Made by a program: the position numbers and the translations under genes
Source: Pseudomonadota bacterium
GTDB lineage: Bacteria; Pseudomonadota; Gammaproteobacteria; Burkholderiales; Burkholderiaceae_B
DNA length: 64,000 nucleotides
Direction of reading: 5' to 3'
Assembly (NCBI GenBank): GCA_023423975.1
Contig: JAFAEO010000073.1
Coordinates: 310,001 to 374,000, forward strand
Shown: positions 51,872 through 62,900 of the stretch, one piece after another
Layout: every line of letters starts with the position of its first letter
Numbering within the stretch: position 1 is the stretch's first letter
The notes under the pieces: generated by a model
The model's input: only the letters and a program-made list of their open reading frames with translations
What the model was told of the DNA's origin: nothing
Databases searched by the model: none

Positions 51872-52011
51872 GGCAGATCCTGAAGCAGAAAAGGGAATTA
51901 ACTCACGGCAAGCTGTGATTATATTCCAGCCCGCAACAAGAAACAGACAAAGGCCTTTTTTTGATGATAATGTATGCATTTTGACCGCTATTGACCACAT
52001 AGGACACGTAA

Positions 52012-52932
52012 GTGAGCAGCTCCGATTCTCCTCCCGACCTCTCCGCCCTGATCGAACGAGCCGATCAGGTCCTGCGCCAGCTGGCCGCCTGGCTGCCGCC
52101 AGCGCCCCCGCCAATTGACTGGGGCGCCCATGCCTTTCGCTGGCGACGCAAGGGATCAACCGGCTGGCTTGAAGCGGTCAAGCATATTTCCACGATTCAT
52201 AAGGATGATCTGCTGCATATTGAACGGCAGCGGGACACGATCGATCGCAACACGCGCCACTTTCTGCAGCAGAAACCAGCCAACAATGTGCTGATGACCG
52301 GCGCCCGCGGCACCGGCAAAAGCTCGCTGGTCAAGGCCATGCTGGCCGAATACGCGCCGCAGGGCCTGCGCCTGGTGGAAATGGACAAATCCGACCTGGC
52401 CGACCTGACCGACCTGGTCGATATCGTTGCCGGCCGTCCGGAAAGATTCATCATTTTCTGTGACGACCTATCGTTCGAAGAAGGGGAAGCCGGTTACAAG
52501 GCCCTCAAATCAGTGCTGGACGGCTCCATTGCCTCGGCTGGTGACAATGTGCTCATTTATGCGACATCCAACCGCCGCCACCTGATGCCTGAGTACATGA
52601 ACGAAAACCTGTCCACCAAACACCAGTCAGACGGAGAAATCCACCCGGGCGAAACCGTGGAAGAAAAAATCTCGCTGTCCGAGCGCTTCGGTATCTGGCT
52701 GTCGTTCTACCCGTTCCGCCAGGATGACTACCTGGATATTGTCGCGCACTGGCTGCGCGAATTGGGCTGCTCGCCAGAGTCTATCGCTGCTAGCCGGACC
52801 GAGGCCCTGCAATGGACACTGGAGCGCGGTTCACGCTCCGGCCGCGTGGCCCGGCATTTCGCCCGTGACTGGGCAGCCAGATATATGAGCACCGGGTCCG
52901 ATGCACAGATTGACAGCGGAGCCGCCCAATGA
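52012..52932 (+). CDS. DUF815 family AAA-type ATPase
   Basis: A 306-residue ATPase. Walker A is GARGTGKSSL near residue 98 and Walker B FIIFCDDLSFEE near residue 143; SNRRHLMPEYM serves as the sensor region. The family (DUF815) is widespread, and its role is not settled. GTG start with AGGA about seven bases upstream. It overlaps the MutT-TenI gene by four bases, a linkage seen in many betaproteobacteria. Confidence 0.88.
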   Translation: MSSSDSPPDLSALIERADQVLRQLAAWLPPAPPPIDWGAHAFRWRRKGSTGWLEAVKHISTIHKDDLLHIERQRDTIDRNTRHFLQQKPANNVLMTGARGTGKSSLVKAMLAEYAPQGLRLVEMDKSDLADLTDLVDIVAGRPERFIIFCDDLSFEEGEAGYKALKSVLDGSIASAGDNVLIYATSNRRHLMPEYMNENLSTKHQSDGEIHPGETVEEKISLSERFGIWLSFYPFRQDDYLDIVAHWLRELGCSPESIAASRTEALQWTLERGSRSGRVARHFARDWAARYMSTGSDAQIDSGAAQ

Positions 52933-53906
52933 GCGCGACCAAACCCTATATTAAAGTCGTGGTGGGCGTTATCCTGAATGAGCAAACCGGAGAAATCCTG
53001 CTGGGCCAGCGCCCCAAAGGCAAGCCCTGGGAAGACTGGTGGGAGTTTCCCGGAGGCAAAATCGAGGACGGTGAGTCCCAAAAGCAGGCGCTGGTGCGCG
53101 AACTCAAGGAAGAACTCGGCATAGACGTGCACGCCTGCACGCCGTGGGTGACATTCACCTATGAATACCCGAAAACCATTGTCAATCTGGCCTTCTGGCG
53201 GGTGACCGGCTGGGAGGGCACGCCCAGGTCGCTGGAAGAGCAGCAACTGGCCTGGACGACACCCGCAGATGCGGGCAAGCTGGCCGAATTGCTGCCGGCC
53301 TCCCTGCCCCCGCTGCGCTGGCTGGCCCTGCCGGAACACTATGCCATTTCGAATATTCAAACGCCTGAGAATAGCCAGTCCTGGCTGGCCGGCTTGCAAC
53401 AGCAGCTGGACAATGGCCTGCGGCTGGTGCAATTGCGTGAACCGGGCTGGCCCGACGGTCCGGCGGCAGCCAGCCTGAAAGCCGTATTCGAACGCGCCAT
53501 CGACTGCTGTCATGCGGCCGGCGCCCGGGTGCTGGTCAACAGCGTGCATCCCAAAGCCTGGTGGAAGCTGGCTGACGGCGTGCAATTGAGAGCGCAGGAC
53601 GCCCTGCTCGCAGAAGGCCGTCCGCTGCCAGAGGAAAAGTACCTTGTCGGGGTCTCGGCGCATAATACGGCCGATGCACTGTATGCTCAGGTACTGGGCG
53701 CAGACTTTGTGGTGCTGGGGCATGTGCTGGAGACGCCGTCGCATCCGGATCAGCCACCGCTGGGCTGGGACGGTTTTGCCAGCATCGCCCGCGAAGCGGG
53801 CCTGCCGGTGTACGCCATCGGCGGTCAGTCGGCAGCGACGCTGGACGTAGCGCGTGAACACGGCGCACATGGTATTGCCGCCATCCGTGGGCTGGCGACC
53901 AGCTGA
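52929..53906 (+). CDS. MutT Nudix hydrolase fused to a TenI/ThiE-like domain
   Basis: A 325-residue two-domain protein. Residues 1-135 are a MutT-type Nudix hydrolase with the full box GGKIEDGESQKQALVRELKEELGI, expected to remove 8-oxo-dGTP. Residues about 150-322 are a thiamine-phosphate-synthase-like barrel (LVQLREPG, VLVNSVHP, LVGVSAHNTADALYAQVLGADFVVLGHVL, VYAIGGQS). The second domain lacks the phosphate-loop pattern of ThiE and probably does not make thiamine phosphate. Confidence 0.9.
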   Translation: MSATKPYIKVVVGVILNEQTGEILLGQRPKGKPWEDWWEFPGGKIEDGESQKQALVRELKEELGIDVHACTPWVTFTYEYPKTIVNLAFWRVTGWEGTPRSLEEQQLAWTTPADAGKLAELLPASLPPLRWLALPEHYAISNIQTPENSQSWLAGLQQQLDNGLRLVQLREPGWPDGPAAASLKAVFERAIDCCHAAGARVLVNSVHPKAWWKLADGVQLRAQDALLAEGRPLPEEKYLVGVSAHNTADALYAQVLGADFVVLGHVLETPSHPDQPPLGWDGFASIAREAGLPVYAIGGQSAATLDVAREHGAHGIAAIRGLATS

Positions 53907-54060
53907 TGGCGCGCAACTGAGCGACTGACTGGCCCGGTTAATGCGACACTAATGGGCGGGTACAGACCTCAACGGTCAGCGAAAAAGCCGGTATATGTTC
54001 GTTAGTCCGCCATCGCCCTGTCCCCTTGGCAAGCAAGGCCTGCAAAGCGCAGTGACAGTA

Positions 54061-54104
54061 AATAAAAAACAAAAAAGCCTGTATGACTCTGTTCATACAG
54101 GCTT
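54061..54104 (-). terminator. Intrinsic terminator after cysE
   Basis: AAGCCTGTATGA / TCATACAGGCTT (54075-54086 and 54093-54104), a perfect 12-base stem with a six-base loop. On the minus strand it is followed by TTTTTTGTTTTTTATT. Confidence 0.92.
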
Positions 54105-54131
54105 GACGCTGGCATTCAAACGTGGCGCGAT

Positions 54132-55091
54132 TTAATCACAGTTGCCGTTGAACAACGCTTCCTTGTTGCTGGAGGAAGCCTGACGCACGAAACAGCCCGG
54201 GGCCACATCATGTGTGAGCCACACGTTACCGCCCACCACGGCGCCCTTGCCGATGGTCACCCTGCCCAGCACCGTTGCACCGGCATATATAACAACATCA
54301 TCTTCAACAATCGGATGACGGGCAATACCCTTGCTCAGATCGCCATTGCTCTCGGTTGGAAAACTCTTGGCGCCCAGGGTCACGTTCTGATACAGCCGCA
54401 CCCGTTCGCCGATAATCGCGGTTTCCCCAATAACCACACCGGTGCCATGATCAATAAAGAATCCGGCCCCAATTTGTGCCCCCGGGTGAATGTCAATGCC
54501 GGTCTGCCCATGCGCCAGCTCGGCGGCAATGCGCGCCACCAGGGGCACCCCTAGTTTATACAGGCAATGGGCCAGCCGGTGGTATACCATGGCCAGCACC
54601 CCGGGATAGCACAACAGTACTTCATCCACACTCTTGGCAGCCGGGTCACCGGAATAGGCCGCATAGACATCGGTATCCAGCAAGCTGCGCACTCCGGGCA
54701 ATTTGCGAGCAAACTCGCGCACAATTCCGACTGCCTTCTCTTCCAGCTCTGCCGGATCTGCATCGTCGTTGCGATGCTGGTGACGCACTTCAAGCCGCAC
54801 CTGGGTCAACAGTGTGTTCAGCGCAACGCCGATGGTGTGGCCGACATAAAAATCTTCGTTTTCCTGCAACAGATCGTTCGGTCCCAGGCGCATCGGAAAC
54901 AGCGCGCCAATGACCAGCTCCAATGCCCCGTTGATGGTATGCGGCGATGGCAGATGGCGCCCGCCCATTTCTTTCAGGCGATTCTGGTCCGCGCGCCATT
55001 TGAAGCGTGCGTCGCGCAGCCCCATGACGATTTCATCAAGCGGGAACGTCTGGGGATTGACCGAGGAAGACTCACATTTGTAAATTGGCAT
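54132..55091 (-). CDS. cysE: Serine O-acetyltransferase
   Basis: Makes O-acetylserine for cysteine synthesis. The protein has 319 residues: a helical N-terminal half and a left-handed beta-helix of hexapeptide repeats (IDIHPGAQIGAGFFIDHGTGVVIGE-type) with catalytic His and Asp in FIDHGTGVVIGET. C-terminal GGNVWLTHDVAPGC follows. The frame is open to 55157, but MPIYKCESS after AGG is preferred. With cysJI and cysG it gives the window most of the late sulfur pathway, though not clustered. Confidence 0.94.
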   Translation of the reverse strand: MPIYKCESSSVNPQTFPLDEIVMGLRDARFKWRADQNRLKEMGGRHLPSPHTINGALELVIGALFPMRLGPNDLLQENEDFYVGHTIGVALNTLLTQVRLEVRHQHRNDDADPAELEEKAVGIVREFARKLPGVRSLLDTDVYAAYSGDPAAKSVDEVLLCYPGVLAMVYHRLAHCLYKLGVPLVARIAAELAHGQTGIDIHPGAQIGAGFFIDHGTGVVIGETAIIGERVRLYQNVTLGAKSFPTESNGDLSKGIARHPIVEDDVVIYAGATVLGRVTIGKGAVVGGNVWLTHDVAPGCFVRQASSSNKEALFNGNCD

Positions 55092-55346
55092 AGCAGTAGA
55101 ACCTGTATGAAAGCCGCGATAAACGGCAATAAGAATATAACTATTTTTACCACACAATTTCGATCGCGCCGGAAGAACCCTTGTGGCATAAGGGCATTTA
55201 CGATCACATCATCAACCCTGACGATTTATCCGCTCGACCCAACGTCGCCGGACGCTGCCGACAATCACGACGCCGAGAGATAGCCTGGCCGGCTCCATGA
55301 TTGCACCATAGCGCCCCTGTCCGTTTGCCGTAATGCCCGTTTGCCT

Positions 55347-56783
55347 TTATGGCACCGCCCTGGCTTGCAGCGCTTGTTTATCCCAGCCCCCGCCAAGCGC
55401 GGCAATCAACTGCACGCTGGCCTGCAAGCGCTGGCTTTCCAGTTGCAGGGCAGTCTGCTCTGCCGAGTAGGCGGTTGACTGTACCTGGACCACGCTCAAA
55501 TAATCGACCAGTCCGGCCAGATACTGGTTCTGAGTAATGGCCAGCGACTGGCGGGCGGCGGTGAGTGCGCGCATCTGTGCCGCCTGCTGTCGTTCCAGTA
55601 CCCGCAGCGTGCTGATCGCGTCTTCCACTTCCTGCAGTCCGGTCAGCACGGTTTGGCGATAGGTTGCCACTTCGGCACGATAGGATGCCCTGGTGGCATC
55701 TACCGCCCCGGCGCGTGCGCCGCCATCGAGCACGGTCATGGCCAGCGCCGGGCCAAGTGACCAGAACTGCAATGGTGATGCCAGCCACTGCGCCAGTGTG
55801 GCCGTGGTATTGCCTACAGAGCCGCCTAGGGTCAGATCAGGAAACCAGGCCGCCTCGGCCGCGCCGATCTGCGCGTTGGCCGCTGCCACCCGTCTTTCAG
55901 CGGCCACGATATCGGGACGCCGCAGTAGCAGCGTAGAGGGCACATCCACCGGAATCGAAGGAAAATTCACGTCGTAGGCTTTCGCTTCAATGGCAAACGA
56001 GGCAGGCGGCTGACCGATCAGCACGGCGATAGCATGTTCCAGGACATTGCGATCCGCTTCAATGGCAATGGCCGAGGCGCGCGCGCTTTCAAGCTGCGCC
56101 TGGGCGCTGACCACATCGGCGCGGGCAGCCACACCCTGCTCATAACGGTTCTGGTTGATCTGTACCGAACGCTCGTAAGCGCGCACATTGGCCTGCAGCA
56201 GGCGCTTGCGTTCATCCAGCATGCGCAGGGCAAAATACTGCTGAGCCAGGGTCGATTGCATGCTCAGGCGCGCGGCAGCCACATCAGCCCTGCTGGCCTG
56301 CTCATCGCTTCTGCTGCTCTCATACTGGCGGCGCAGTTTGCCCCACAAATCGGCTTCCCATTGCAGGGATAAGGACCCGTTCACCGAGTTGCCAATACCT
56401 GCGGCTGATTTGGCCCGGTCACCCGACAGACTGAACCCTGTCGTGGGAAAAAATGACGAGCGTGACTGCGCTGTTGCTGCCACTGCTTGATCGTAACGCG
56501 CCACGGCCTGGGCCAGTGTCTGATTGGACACATTCAGGCGCCCGATCAACTCGTTGAGCAACGAGTCCTGATAACGCTGCCACCAACTATCGCTGGCCAG
56601 CGGCGCGCCTGGCCGGGCTTGCACCCAGCCCTGAGCCGATTTGAAACTGCCCCCTGTGTCCTGTTGCGGGACAACATAATCGGGTCCCACCGCACACGCA
56701 GCCAGCAAAAGCAATGCAGCCGCCGCGGTGCCCAGGCGCAGCGATTTGAACAAGGGTCGCTCGACATAGCGGATATTTTTCAT
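55347..56783 (-). CDS. Outer-membrane efflux lipoprotein (NodT/OprM class)
   Basis: A 478-residue TolC-like channel. An N-terminal signal ends in the lipobox LLLLAACAVGPDYVVP, giving a lipidated Cys. Two OEP repeats of long amphipathic helices follow (YDQAVAATAQSRSSFFPT; ARASYRAEVATYRQTVLTGLQEVEDAISTL). I choose the ATG at 56783 because MKNIRYVERPLF leads straight into the signal; a GTG at 56804 is also possible. It is the last gene of the RND operon and its likely outer-membrane exit. Confidence 0.9.
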   Translation of the reverse strand: MKNIRYVERPLFKSLRLGTAAAALLLLAACAVGPDYVVPQQDTGGSFKSAQGWVQARPGAPLASDSWWQRYQDSLLNELIGRLNVSNQTLAQAVARYDQAVAATAQSRSSFFPTTGFSLSGDRAKSAAGIGNSVNGSLSLQWEADLWGKLRRQYESSRSDEQASRADVAAARLSMQSTLAQQYFALRMLDERKRLLQANVRAYERSVQINQNRYEQGVAARADVVSAQAQLESARASAIAIEADRNVLEHAIAVLIGQPPASFAIEAKAYDVNFPSIPVDVPSTLLLRRPDIVAAERRVAAANAQIGAAEAAWFPDLTLGGSVGNTTATLAQWLASPLQFWSLGPALAMTVLDGGARAGAVDATRASYRAEVATYRQTVLTGLQEVEDAISTLRVLERQQAAQMRALTAARQSLAITQNQYLAGLVDYLSVVQVQSTAYSAEQTALQLESQRLQASVQLIAALGGGWDKQALQARAVP

Positions 56784-56809
56784 AAAAAACAATTCAAGAT
56801 TCACGATGG

Positions 56810-59800
56810 TTATTGGCCCCGATGCGGTGCGGTCTCACTGCCATCGGCAGGTGCGCTTTTGTTTTTGCGGCGTCGCTCAAAAGTATGACGCAGCCGGTCA
56901 AGGTAAATATACACGACCGGCGTAGTAAACAGCGTGAGGATCTGGCTCAGAATGAGGCCTCCCACGATTGCGACGCCCAGCGGCTGGCGCATTTCCACAC
57001 CGGCGCCCGTGGCCAGAATCAATGGCAGCGCTCCGAACAGGGCAGCCATGGTCGTCATCATAATGGGCCTGAAGCGCACAATGCAGGCCTCGTAAATGGC
57101 CTCTTCCGGCGGAATATTTTTTTCGCGTTCCTGTGCCAGCGCAAAATCCACCATAATGATGGCATTTTTCTTGACGATACCAATAAGCAGAAAAACACCG
57201 ATCAGAGCGATGACGGTAAATTCCATATCGACCATCAACAAAGCCAGCAGCGCGCCCACACCGGCAGACGGTAGAGTCGACAAAATGGTAAGCGGATGCA
57301 TGTAGCTTTCATACAGCATACCCAGAATCAGATACATCACCACCAGCGCCCCCAGAATCAGCAGCGGTTGCCGGGACGACGATTCCTGAAATAGCTGTGC
57401 ATTGCCGCCAAATCCGGCCTGAATCTCATTGGCCGGCAAGCCAATACGCGCGACGGCATTTTCAATGGCGGCGCTGGCCTGTTCAAGCGACACGCCTTCG
57501 GCCAGTGAAAAAGACACGGAGTCCGAAGCCATCAGCCCCTGATGAGATACCGACAGGGGCGAGGTGCCGATCTTGAACGAGGCAAAAGCCGACAGCGGCA
57601 CCAGCTTGCCGTCCGCGGCAATGATCTGCACCGTCTTGAGCACTTCCGGATCCTGCGCGTACTTGACATCAATACCCATGACCACCTGGTACTGGTTCAG
57701 CGCACTATAAATAGTGGAAACCTGGCGCTGACTGAACAAATTATTCAACACACCGGCAATCGTAGACATCTCCACATTCAGACGCGTCGCACTCTCGCGG
57801 TTGATGATCAATTCAACGCGCCGCCCTTTTTCCTCGGCTTCGGACTGGACATCCACCAGCTCGGGCAGCGTCGCCATGGCTTGCCGCACTTGCGGTACCC
57901 ATTTGCGCAGCGTCTCCAGATCGCCAGACAACAGATCATACTGGTACGAGCCGGCTGAGTCTCCGCCCCGACCGGCGCGAATATCCTGTTGTGGCACCAG
58001 CGACAGCCTTGCTCCCGGAATTGTCGGCAAAGATTTTCTCATGTCATTGATAATCTCGGTGGCCGATTGTGTCCGCTCGGCAAACGGCTTGAGCTGAATA
58101 AGAAAGAAACTGCTGTTGCTGCCGCCGCGCCCGCCCGAATAACCCGAGACGGTGTCGACATTGGGGTTTTGTACGATCGCCTTGCGAAAGGCTTCCAGCT
58201 TGGGCACGGCAGCGGCAAAAGAAGTACCCTGGTCCGCCCGGAAAAAGCCCTGGATCATGCCGGTGTCCTGTTCAGGGAAGAACCCTTTGGGGACGGCAAT
58301 ATACAGATAGACGTTCAGGACTACGGTGGCCAGCAGCGTGAGCAAGGTCAGAAAGCGAAAGCGAATGGCAAAACGCAGCATGCGGCCGTAACCACTGACA
58401 AGCCGATCAAAAAAATTGTCCCATATCCGCTGCACACGGCTCTTGCGACGCTTCGGCTCATGTCGCAGCAGTTGTGCACACATCATGGGCGTGAGCGTGA
58501 GCGAAACAATCAACGACATGCCAATGGCCACTGAAAGCGTCATGGCGAACTCAAGAAACAGCCTGCCGATCAATCCGCCCATAAACAGCAGAGGTATAAA
58601 AACCGCGACCAGTGACACACTCATGCTGACAACCGTGAAACCCACTTCGCGCGCGCCCAGCAGTGCGGCGCGCATGGGATGCATGCCACGCTCAATGTAA
58701 CGCATGACGTTTTCCAGCACGACGATAGAGTCATCCACCACAAAACCGGTAGCCACAATCAGCGCCATCAGCGAAATTGTATTGAGCGAGTAGCCCAGGA
58801 AATACATGAAGATAAATGTGCCAAGCAGCGATATGGGCACCGAAATGGCAGGTATCAGGGTGGCGCGGATCCTTTGCAGAAACAGCATGACCACCACAAT
58901 CACCAGCAACACCGCAATCACCAGGGTAAGCTCGGCTTCGTGCAGCGCGGCCCGAATACTGGGGGTGCGGTCCTGCGCCACGTCCAGTCTGACCTGCGGC
59001 GGCAGCAGCTCGGCAAGGTCCGGCAGCATCTCTTTGACCGAGTCAACCGTCTGGATGATATTGGCATCGGCCTGGCGGCGCACCAGCAGTACCACCGCCT
59101 GCTCGGTATTGTAGAATCCCCTGTTGTAAAGACTCTCGGTCGAATCGTAGACATGAGCAACATCGCGCAGACGGACAGCGCTGCCGTTATTCCAGGCCAC
59201 AATCAGGTTTTCAAAATCCTTCGCATAACGCAATTGCCCGTTGGTCGCCAGTTGCCACTGATATTCGTTATTGTCCAGAAACCCTTTGGGCCGGACCGAA
59301 TTGGTGGCGGCCAGCGCGTTGCGCACCGTATCCAGCGAAACGCCCATGTTGTTGAGCATATTTGGATTCAAATCCACACGTACGGCAGGCAGGGAACTAC
59401 CCCCTACGGTGACCTCCCCCACTCCGCGTACCTGCGCCAGTTTTTGCGCCAGAATCGTGGAAGCCAGGTCATATAATTCGCCCTGGCCAAGCAGGTCCGA
59501 GGTCAGGGCCAGCACCATGACCGGTGTCGAGGACGGGTTCACATTGCGGTAAGTGGGCGGCTGCTTCATGCTGCTGGGCAACAGCGGCCGGGCCGCGTTG
59601 ATGGCCGCCTGAACCTCGCGGGCAGCCGTGTGCACGTCCTTGTCCAGGTCGAATATCATGAAAATGGAGGTAGACCCCTCCGAACTGCTGGACTGCATCA
59701 GGTCTATGCCGGCAATATTGCCCAGCGAGCGTTCCAGCGGCGTGGCCACGCTGGAGGCCATGGTTTCCGGACTGGCGCCCGACAATGACGCGCGCACCAC

Positions 59801-59935
59801 AATCACCGGCGAATCCAGCGTGGGCAAGGGTGAGACCGGCAACAGGAAAAAGGCGACCATACCCATCACCGCAACCGCCAACGCCAGGAGTGACGTTGCT
59901 ACCGGCCTAAGGATGAACGGGCGGGACAAACTCAT
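56810..59935 (-). CDS. mdtC: RND efflux permease, MdtC type
   Basis: A 1041-residue proton-driven resistance-nodulation-division pump subunit with 12 membrane helices and two large periplasmic loops. Motifs include FILRPVATSLLALAVAVMG at the start, GFVVDDSIVVLENVMRY in helix 4 with the proton-relay Asp pair, and GIVKKNAIIMVDFA in helix 10. It overlaps mdtB by four bases. In E. coli MdtB and MdtC form a heterotrimer; the same is inferred here. Substrates cannot be told from sequence. Confidence 0.94.
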   Translation of the reverse strand: MSLSRPFILRPVATSLLALAVAVMGMVAFFLLPVSPLPTLDSPVIVVRASLSGASPETMASSVATPLERSLGNIAGIDLMQSSSSEGSTSIFMIFDLDKDVHTAAREVQAAINAARPLLPSSMKQPPTYRNVNPSSTPVMVLALTSDLLGQGELYDLASTILAQKLAQVRGVGEVTVGGSSLPAVRVDLNPNMLNNMGVSLDTVRNALAATNSVRPKGFLDNNEYQWQLATNGQLRYAKDFENLIVAWNNGSAVRLRDVAHVYDSTESLYNRGFYNTEQAVVLLVRRQADANIIQTVDSVKEMLPDLAELLPPQVRLDVAQDRTPSIRAALHEAELTLVIAVLLVIVVVMLFLQRIRATLIPAISVPISLLGTFIFMYFLGYSLNTISLMALIVATGFVVDDSIVVLENVMRYIERGMHPMRAALLGAREVGFTVVSMSVSLVAVFIPLLFMGGLIGRLFLEFAMTLSVAIGMSLIVSLTLTPMMCAQLLRHEPKRRKSRVQRIWDNFFDRLVSGYGRMLRFAIRFRFLTLLTLLATVVLNVYLYIAVPKGFFPEQDTGMIQGFFRADQGTSFAAAVPKLEAFRKAIVQNPNVDTVSGYSGGRGGSNSSFFLIQLKPFAERTQSATEIINDMRKSLPTIPGARLSLVPQQDIRAGRGGDSAGSYQYDLLSGDLETLRKWVPQVRQAMATLPELVDVQSEAEEKGRRVELIINRESATRLNVEMSTIAGVLNNLFSQRQVSTIYSALNQYQVVMGIDVKYAQDPEVLKTVQIIAADGKLVPLSAFASFKIGTSPLSVSHQGLMASDSVSFSLAEGVSLEQASAAIENAVARIGLPANEIQAGFGGNAQLFQESSSRQPLLILGALVVMYLILGMLYESYMHPLTILSTLPSAGVGALLALLMVDMEFTVIALIGVFLLIGIVKKNAIIMVDFALAQEREKNIPPEEAIYEACIVRFRPIMMTTMAALFGALPLILATGAGVEMRQPLGVAIVGGLILSQILTLFTTPVVYIYLDRLRHTFERRRKNKSAPADGSETAPHRGQ

Positions 59936-62900
59936 ATTTCTGCCTGCGCTGCCAAATCAGATGGCTTGGGTTTTTTAACCAGTCGATCAAACATGAGGTA
60001 AATAACCGGGGTAGTAAACAGGGTCAGCAACTGGCTGCAGATCAGCCCCCCCACCATGGTCAGCCCCAGAGGCTGGCGCAATTCGGCACCAGTACCGGTT
60101 GAGAGCATAAGTGGAATCGCGCCAAACAGCGCCGCCAGCGTGGTCATGAGAATTGGCCGAAAGCGCAGCAGCGCGGCCTGATGAATCGCCTTGACTGGCG
60201 GCAGGCCCTGATGACGCTCGGCATCCAGCGCAAAGTCGATCATCATGATGGCATTTTTCTTGACGATACCGATCAGCAAAATAATCCCGATAATGCCGAT
60301 CATGTCCAGCTCGTTGCCCGAGAGCATGAGCGCCAGCAGCGCCCCTACTGCGGCCGAGGGCAGCGTTGACAGAATTGTCACCGGATGGATATAGCTTTCG
60401 TAAAGTACGCCGAGCACAATATACATGGTGAAGATCGCTGCCAGCAGCAGCCAGAGCGTGCTCGACAATGAAGACTCGAACGCCTGCGCAGCCCCCTGGA
60501 AACGCATTTCCACTGTCGGCGGCAAAGCGATATCAGCCTTGATCTGGTTAACGCGCTGCACCGCTTCAGACAGCGACGCCCCGGGCGCCAGGTTGAAAGA
60601 TACCAGCGCGGAGGGGAACTGATCGACCCTCATGATCTCCAGCAACTCCTGACCGGGCACAATCTGCGCCAGCTGCGTCAAAGCAATCGGTGCGCCATCG
60701 GCCGTCTTGATATACACCTGGTCAAGGTCTGCCGGATTATCGCGGAAATGCTCGGCCACTTCCATCACCACCCGGTATTGTGCAGACTGGGTAAAGATGG
60801 TGGACACCAGGCGCTGGCCAAAGGCGTTGTACAGGGCATCATCAATCTGCATCATGGTAATGCCATAGCGCGCCGCGGCATCCCGGTCCACTTTAACCAG
60901 GGTCTGCAGGCCATTGAACTGAAAGTTGTCGGTCACGCCAGCCAGGGTCTTGTCGGCCGCCAGATGCTCAACGAATATCGGAACCCATTCGCGTAACTGC
61001 TCGGCATCCAGGCTGGATAAACTCAGTTGATATTGCGTGCGCGATACCCTGGCATCAATGGTCAGATCCTGCGAGGCTTGCAGATATACTTTCATGCCCG
61101 ACACTTGTGCCGCCCGGTCTTCCAGCCGCGCCATGACGTCTGTGATACTGTCTCGCTCCGCCGTGGGCTTCAGTTCTACCTGCATTCGCCCGGTATTGAG
61201 CGTAGCATTTGAGCCGTCTACACCGATAAACGACGATACCGATGCAACCGCCGGATCGGCCTTTATCGCCCGCGCAATCTGCACCTGGCGCTCCGACATC
61301 ATTTTGAAGGAGGACGATTGCGGCGCTTCGGTAATAATCTGAATCATGCCGGTGTCCTGCTGCGGAAAAAATCCCTTGGGTATCCACATATACAGCAGGA
61401 CAGTCAGTACAAAAGTGGCCAGTGCCACCAGTAGCGTCAGGGTCTGATGCCGCAGCACAACGGTGAGCATGCGATCATAGCCATGAATAATGCGGTCAAT
61501 GGCCTGGCCCATTTTCCGATGCAGACGATTGCCCTCATACGCCGATTCGGGCTTGAGCATGCGGGCGCACATCATCGGTGTCAGTGTCAGGGAAATGACC
61601 AGTGAAATAATGATGGCAGTGGCCAGCGTAATGGCAAACTCACTGAACAGCCTGCCGATCACGTCGCCCATGAAAAGCAGCGGAATCAGCACGGCGATAA
61701 GCGACACCGTCAGCGATATCAGGGTAAAGCCGATTTCAGCGGCCCCCTTGAGCGCCGCCTGCATGGGTGTTTCGCCATCCTCGATATGGCGGGCGATATT
61801 CTCGATCATGACAATGGCATCATCAACCACAAAACCGGTGGCAATGGTCAGCGCCATCAGCGTCAGATTGTTCAGGCTGAAGCCCAGCAGATACATCACC
61901 CCGAAGGTGCCAACAATGGACAGCGGCACAACAATCGAGGGAATCACGGTGGCGCTGAAACTGCGCAAGAAGGCATAGGTCACCACGATCACCAGCAGAA
62001 TCGCCATCAGCATTTCATTTTGCACATGACTAATCGATTCACGAATGGTCTCGGTGCGATCGGCCACCATATCCACCTGTAGCGAAGCCGGCAAAGCCTG
62101 GCGCAGCTGCGGCAAAATCTTCTTCACATTGTCGACGACATCAATCACATTGGCGCCGGGCTGGCGCTGGATATTGAGCAAAATGGCCGGTTCGTCGTTA
62201 ATCCATGCAGCCTGCCGCACATCCTCGGCCGCCTCGATCGTATTGGCCACATCTTTCAAACGCAAAGGTGAGCCATTGTTATAGGCAAGGATCAGGTTGT
62301 TGTATTCGGCTGCGGTTTTAACCTGGCTATTGGCATATATGGTCGTGCCGCGGCGCGGACCGTCAATGTTGCCGGTGGGCTGGTTGACATTGGCCGCGGT
62401 AATGGCAGTGCGCACATCACTTAACGCCAGGCCATTGGCCGCCAGGGCCGTGGGGTTCACCTGAATGCGCAATGCCGGCCGCTGCCCGCCCGCAATACTG
62501 ACCAGACCAACGCCTGATATCTGCGACAGTTTCTGCGCCATGCGGGTCTCGACCAGATCGCGCGCCTCATGCAAAGGCATGTTTTCAGAAGAGATGGCCA
62601 GCGTGACCACGGGCCGGTCTGCCGGATTGACCTTGTTGTACACCGGTGGCATAGGCATATCTGAAGGCAGCAGGTTCGACGCGGCGTTAATCGCCGCCTG
62701 CACTTCCTGCTCGGCCACACTCATTTGTACATCCAGCCCGAACTGCAGCGTGACCACAGAGGCCCCGCCCGAGCTGGACGATGTCATCTGCAATAAGCCG
62801 GGCATCTGGCCAAACTGGCGCTCCAACGGCGAAGTCACCAGCGAAGCCATGGTGTCGGGCCCTGCGCCCGGATACAGCGACACAACCTGAATGGTCGGAT

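Noticed and set aside
52728..53870. Minus-strand frame of 380 codons opposite the MutT-TenI gene
   Set aside because: Mirror of a well-supported two-domain gene; no motifs of its own.
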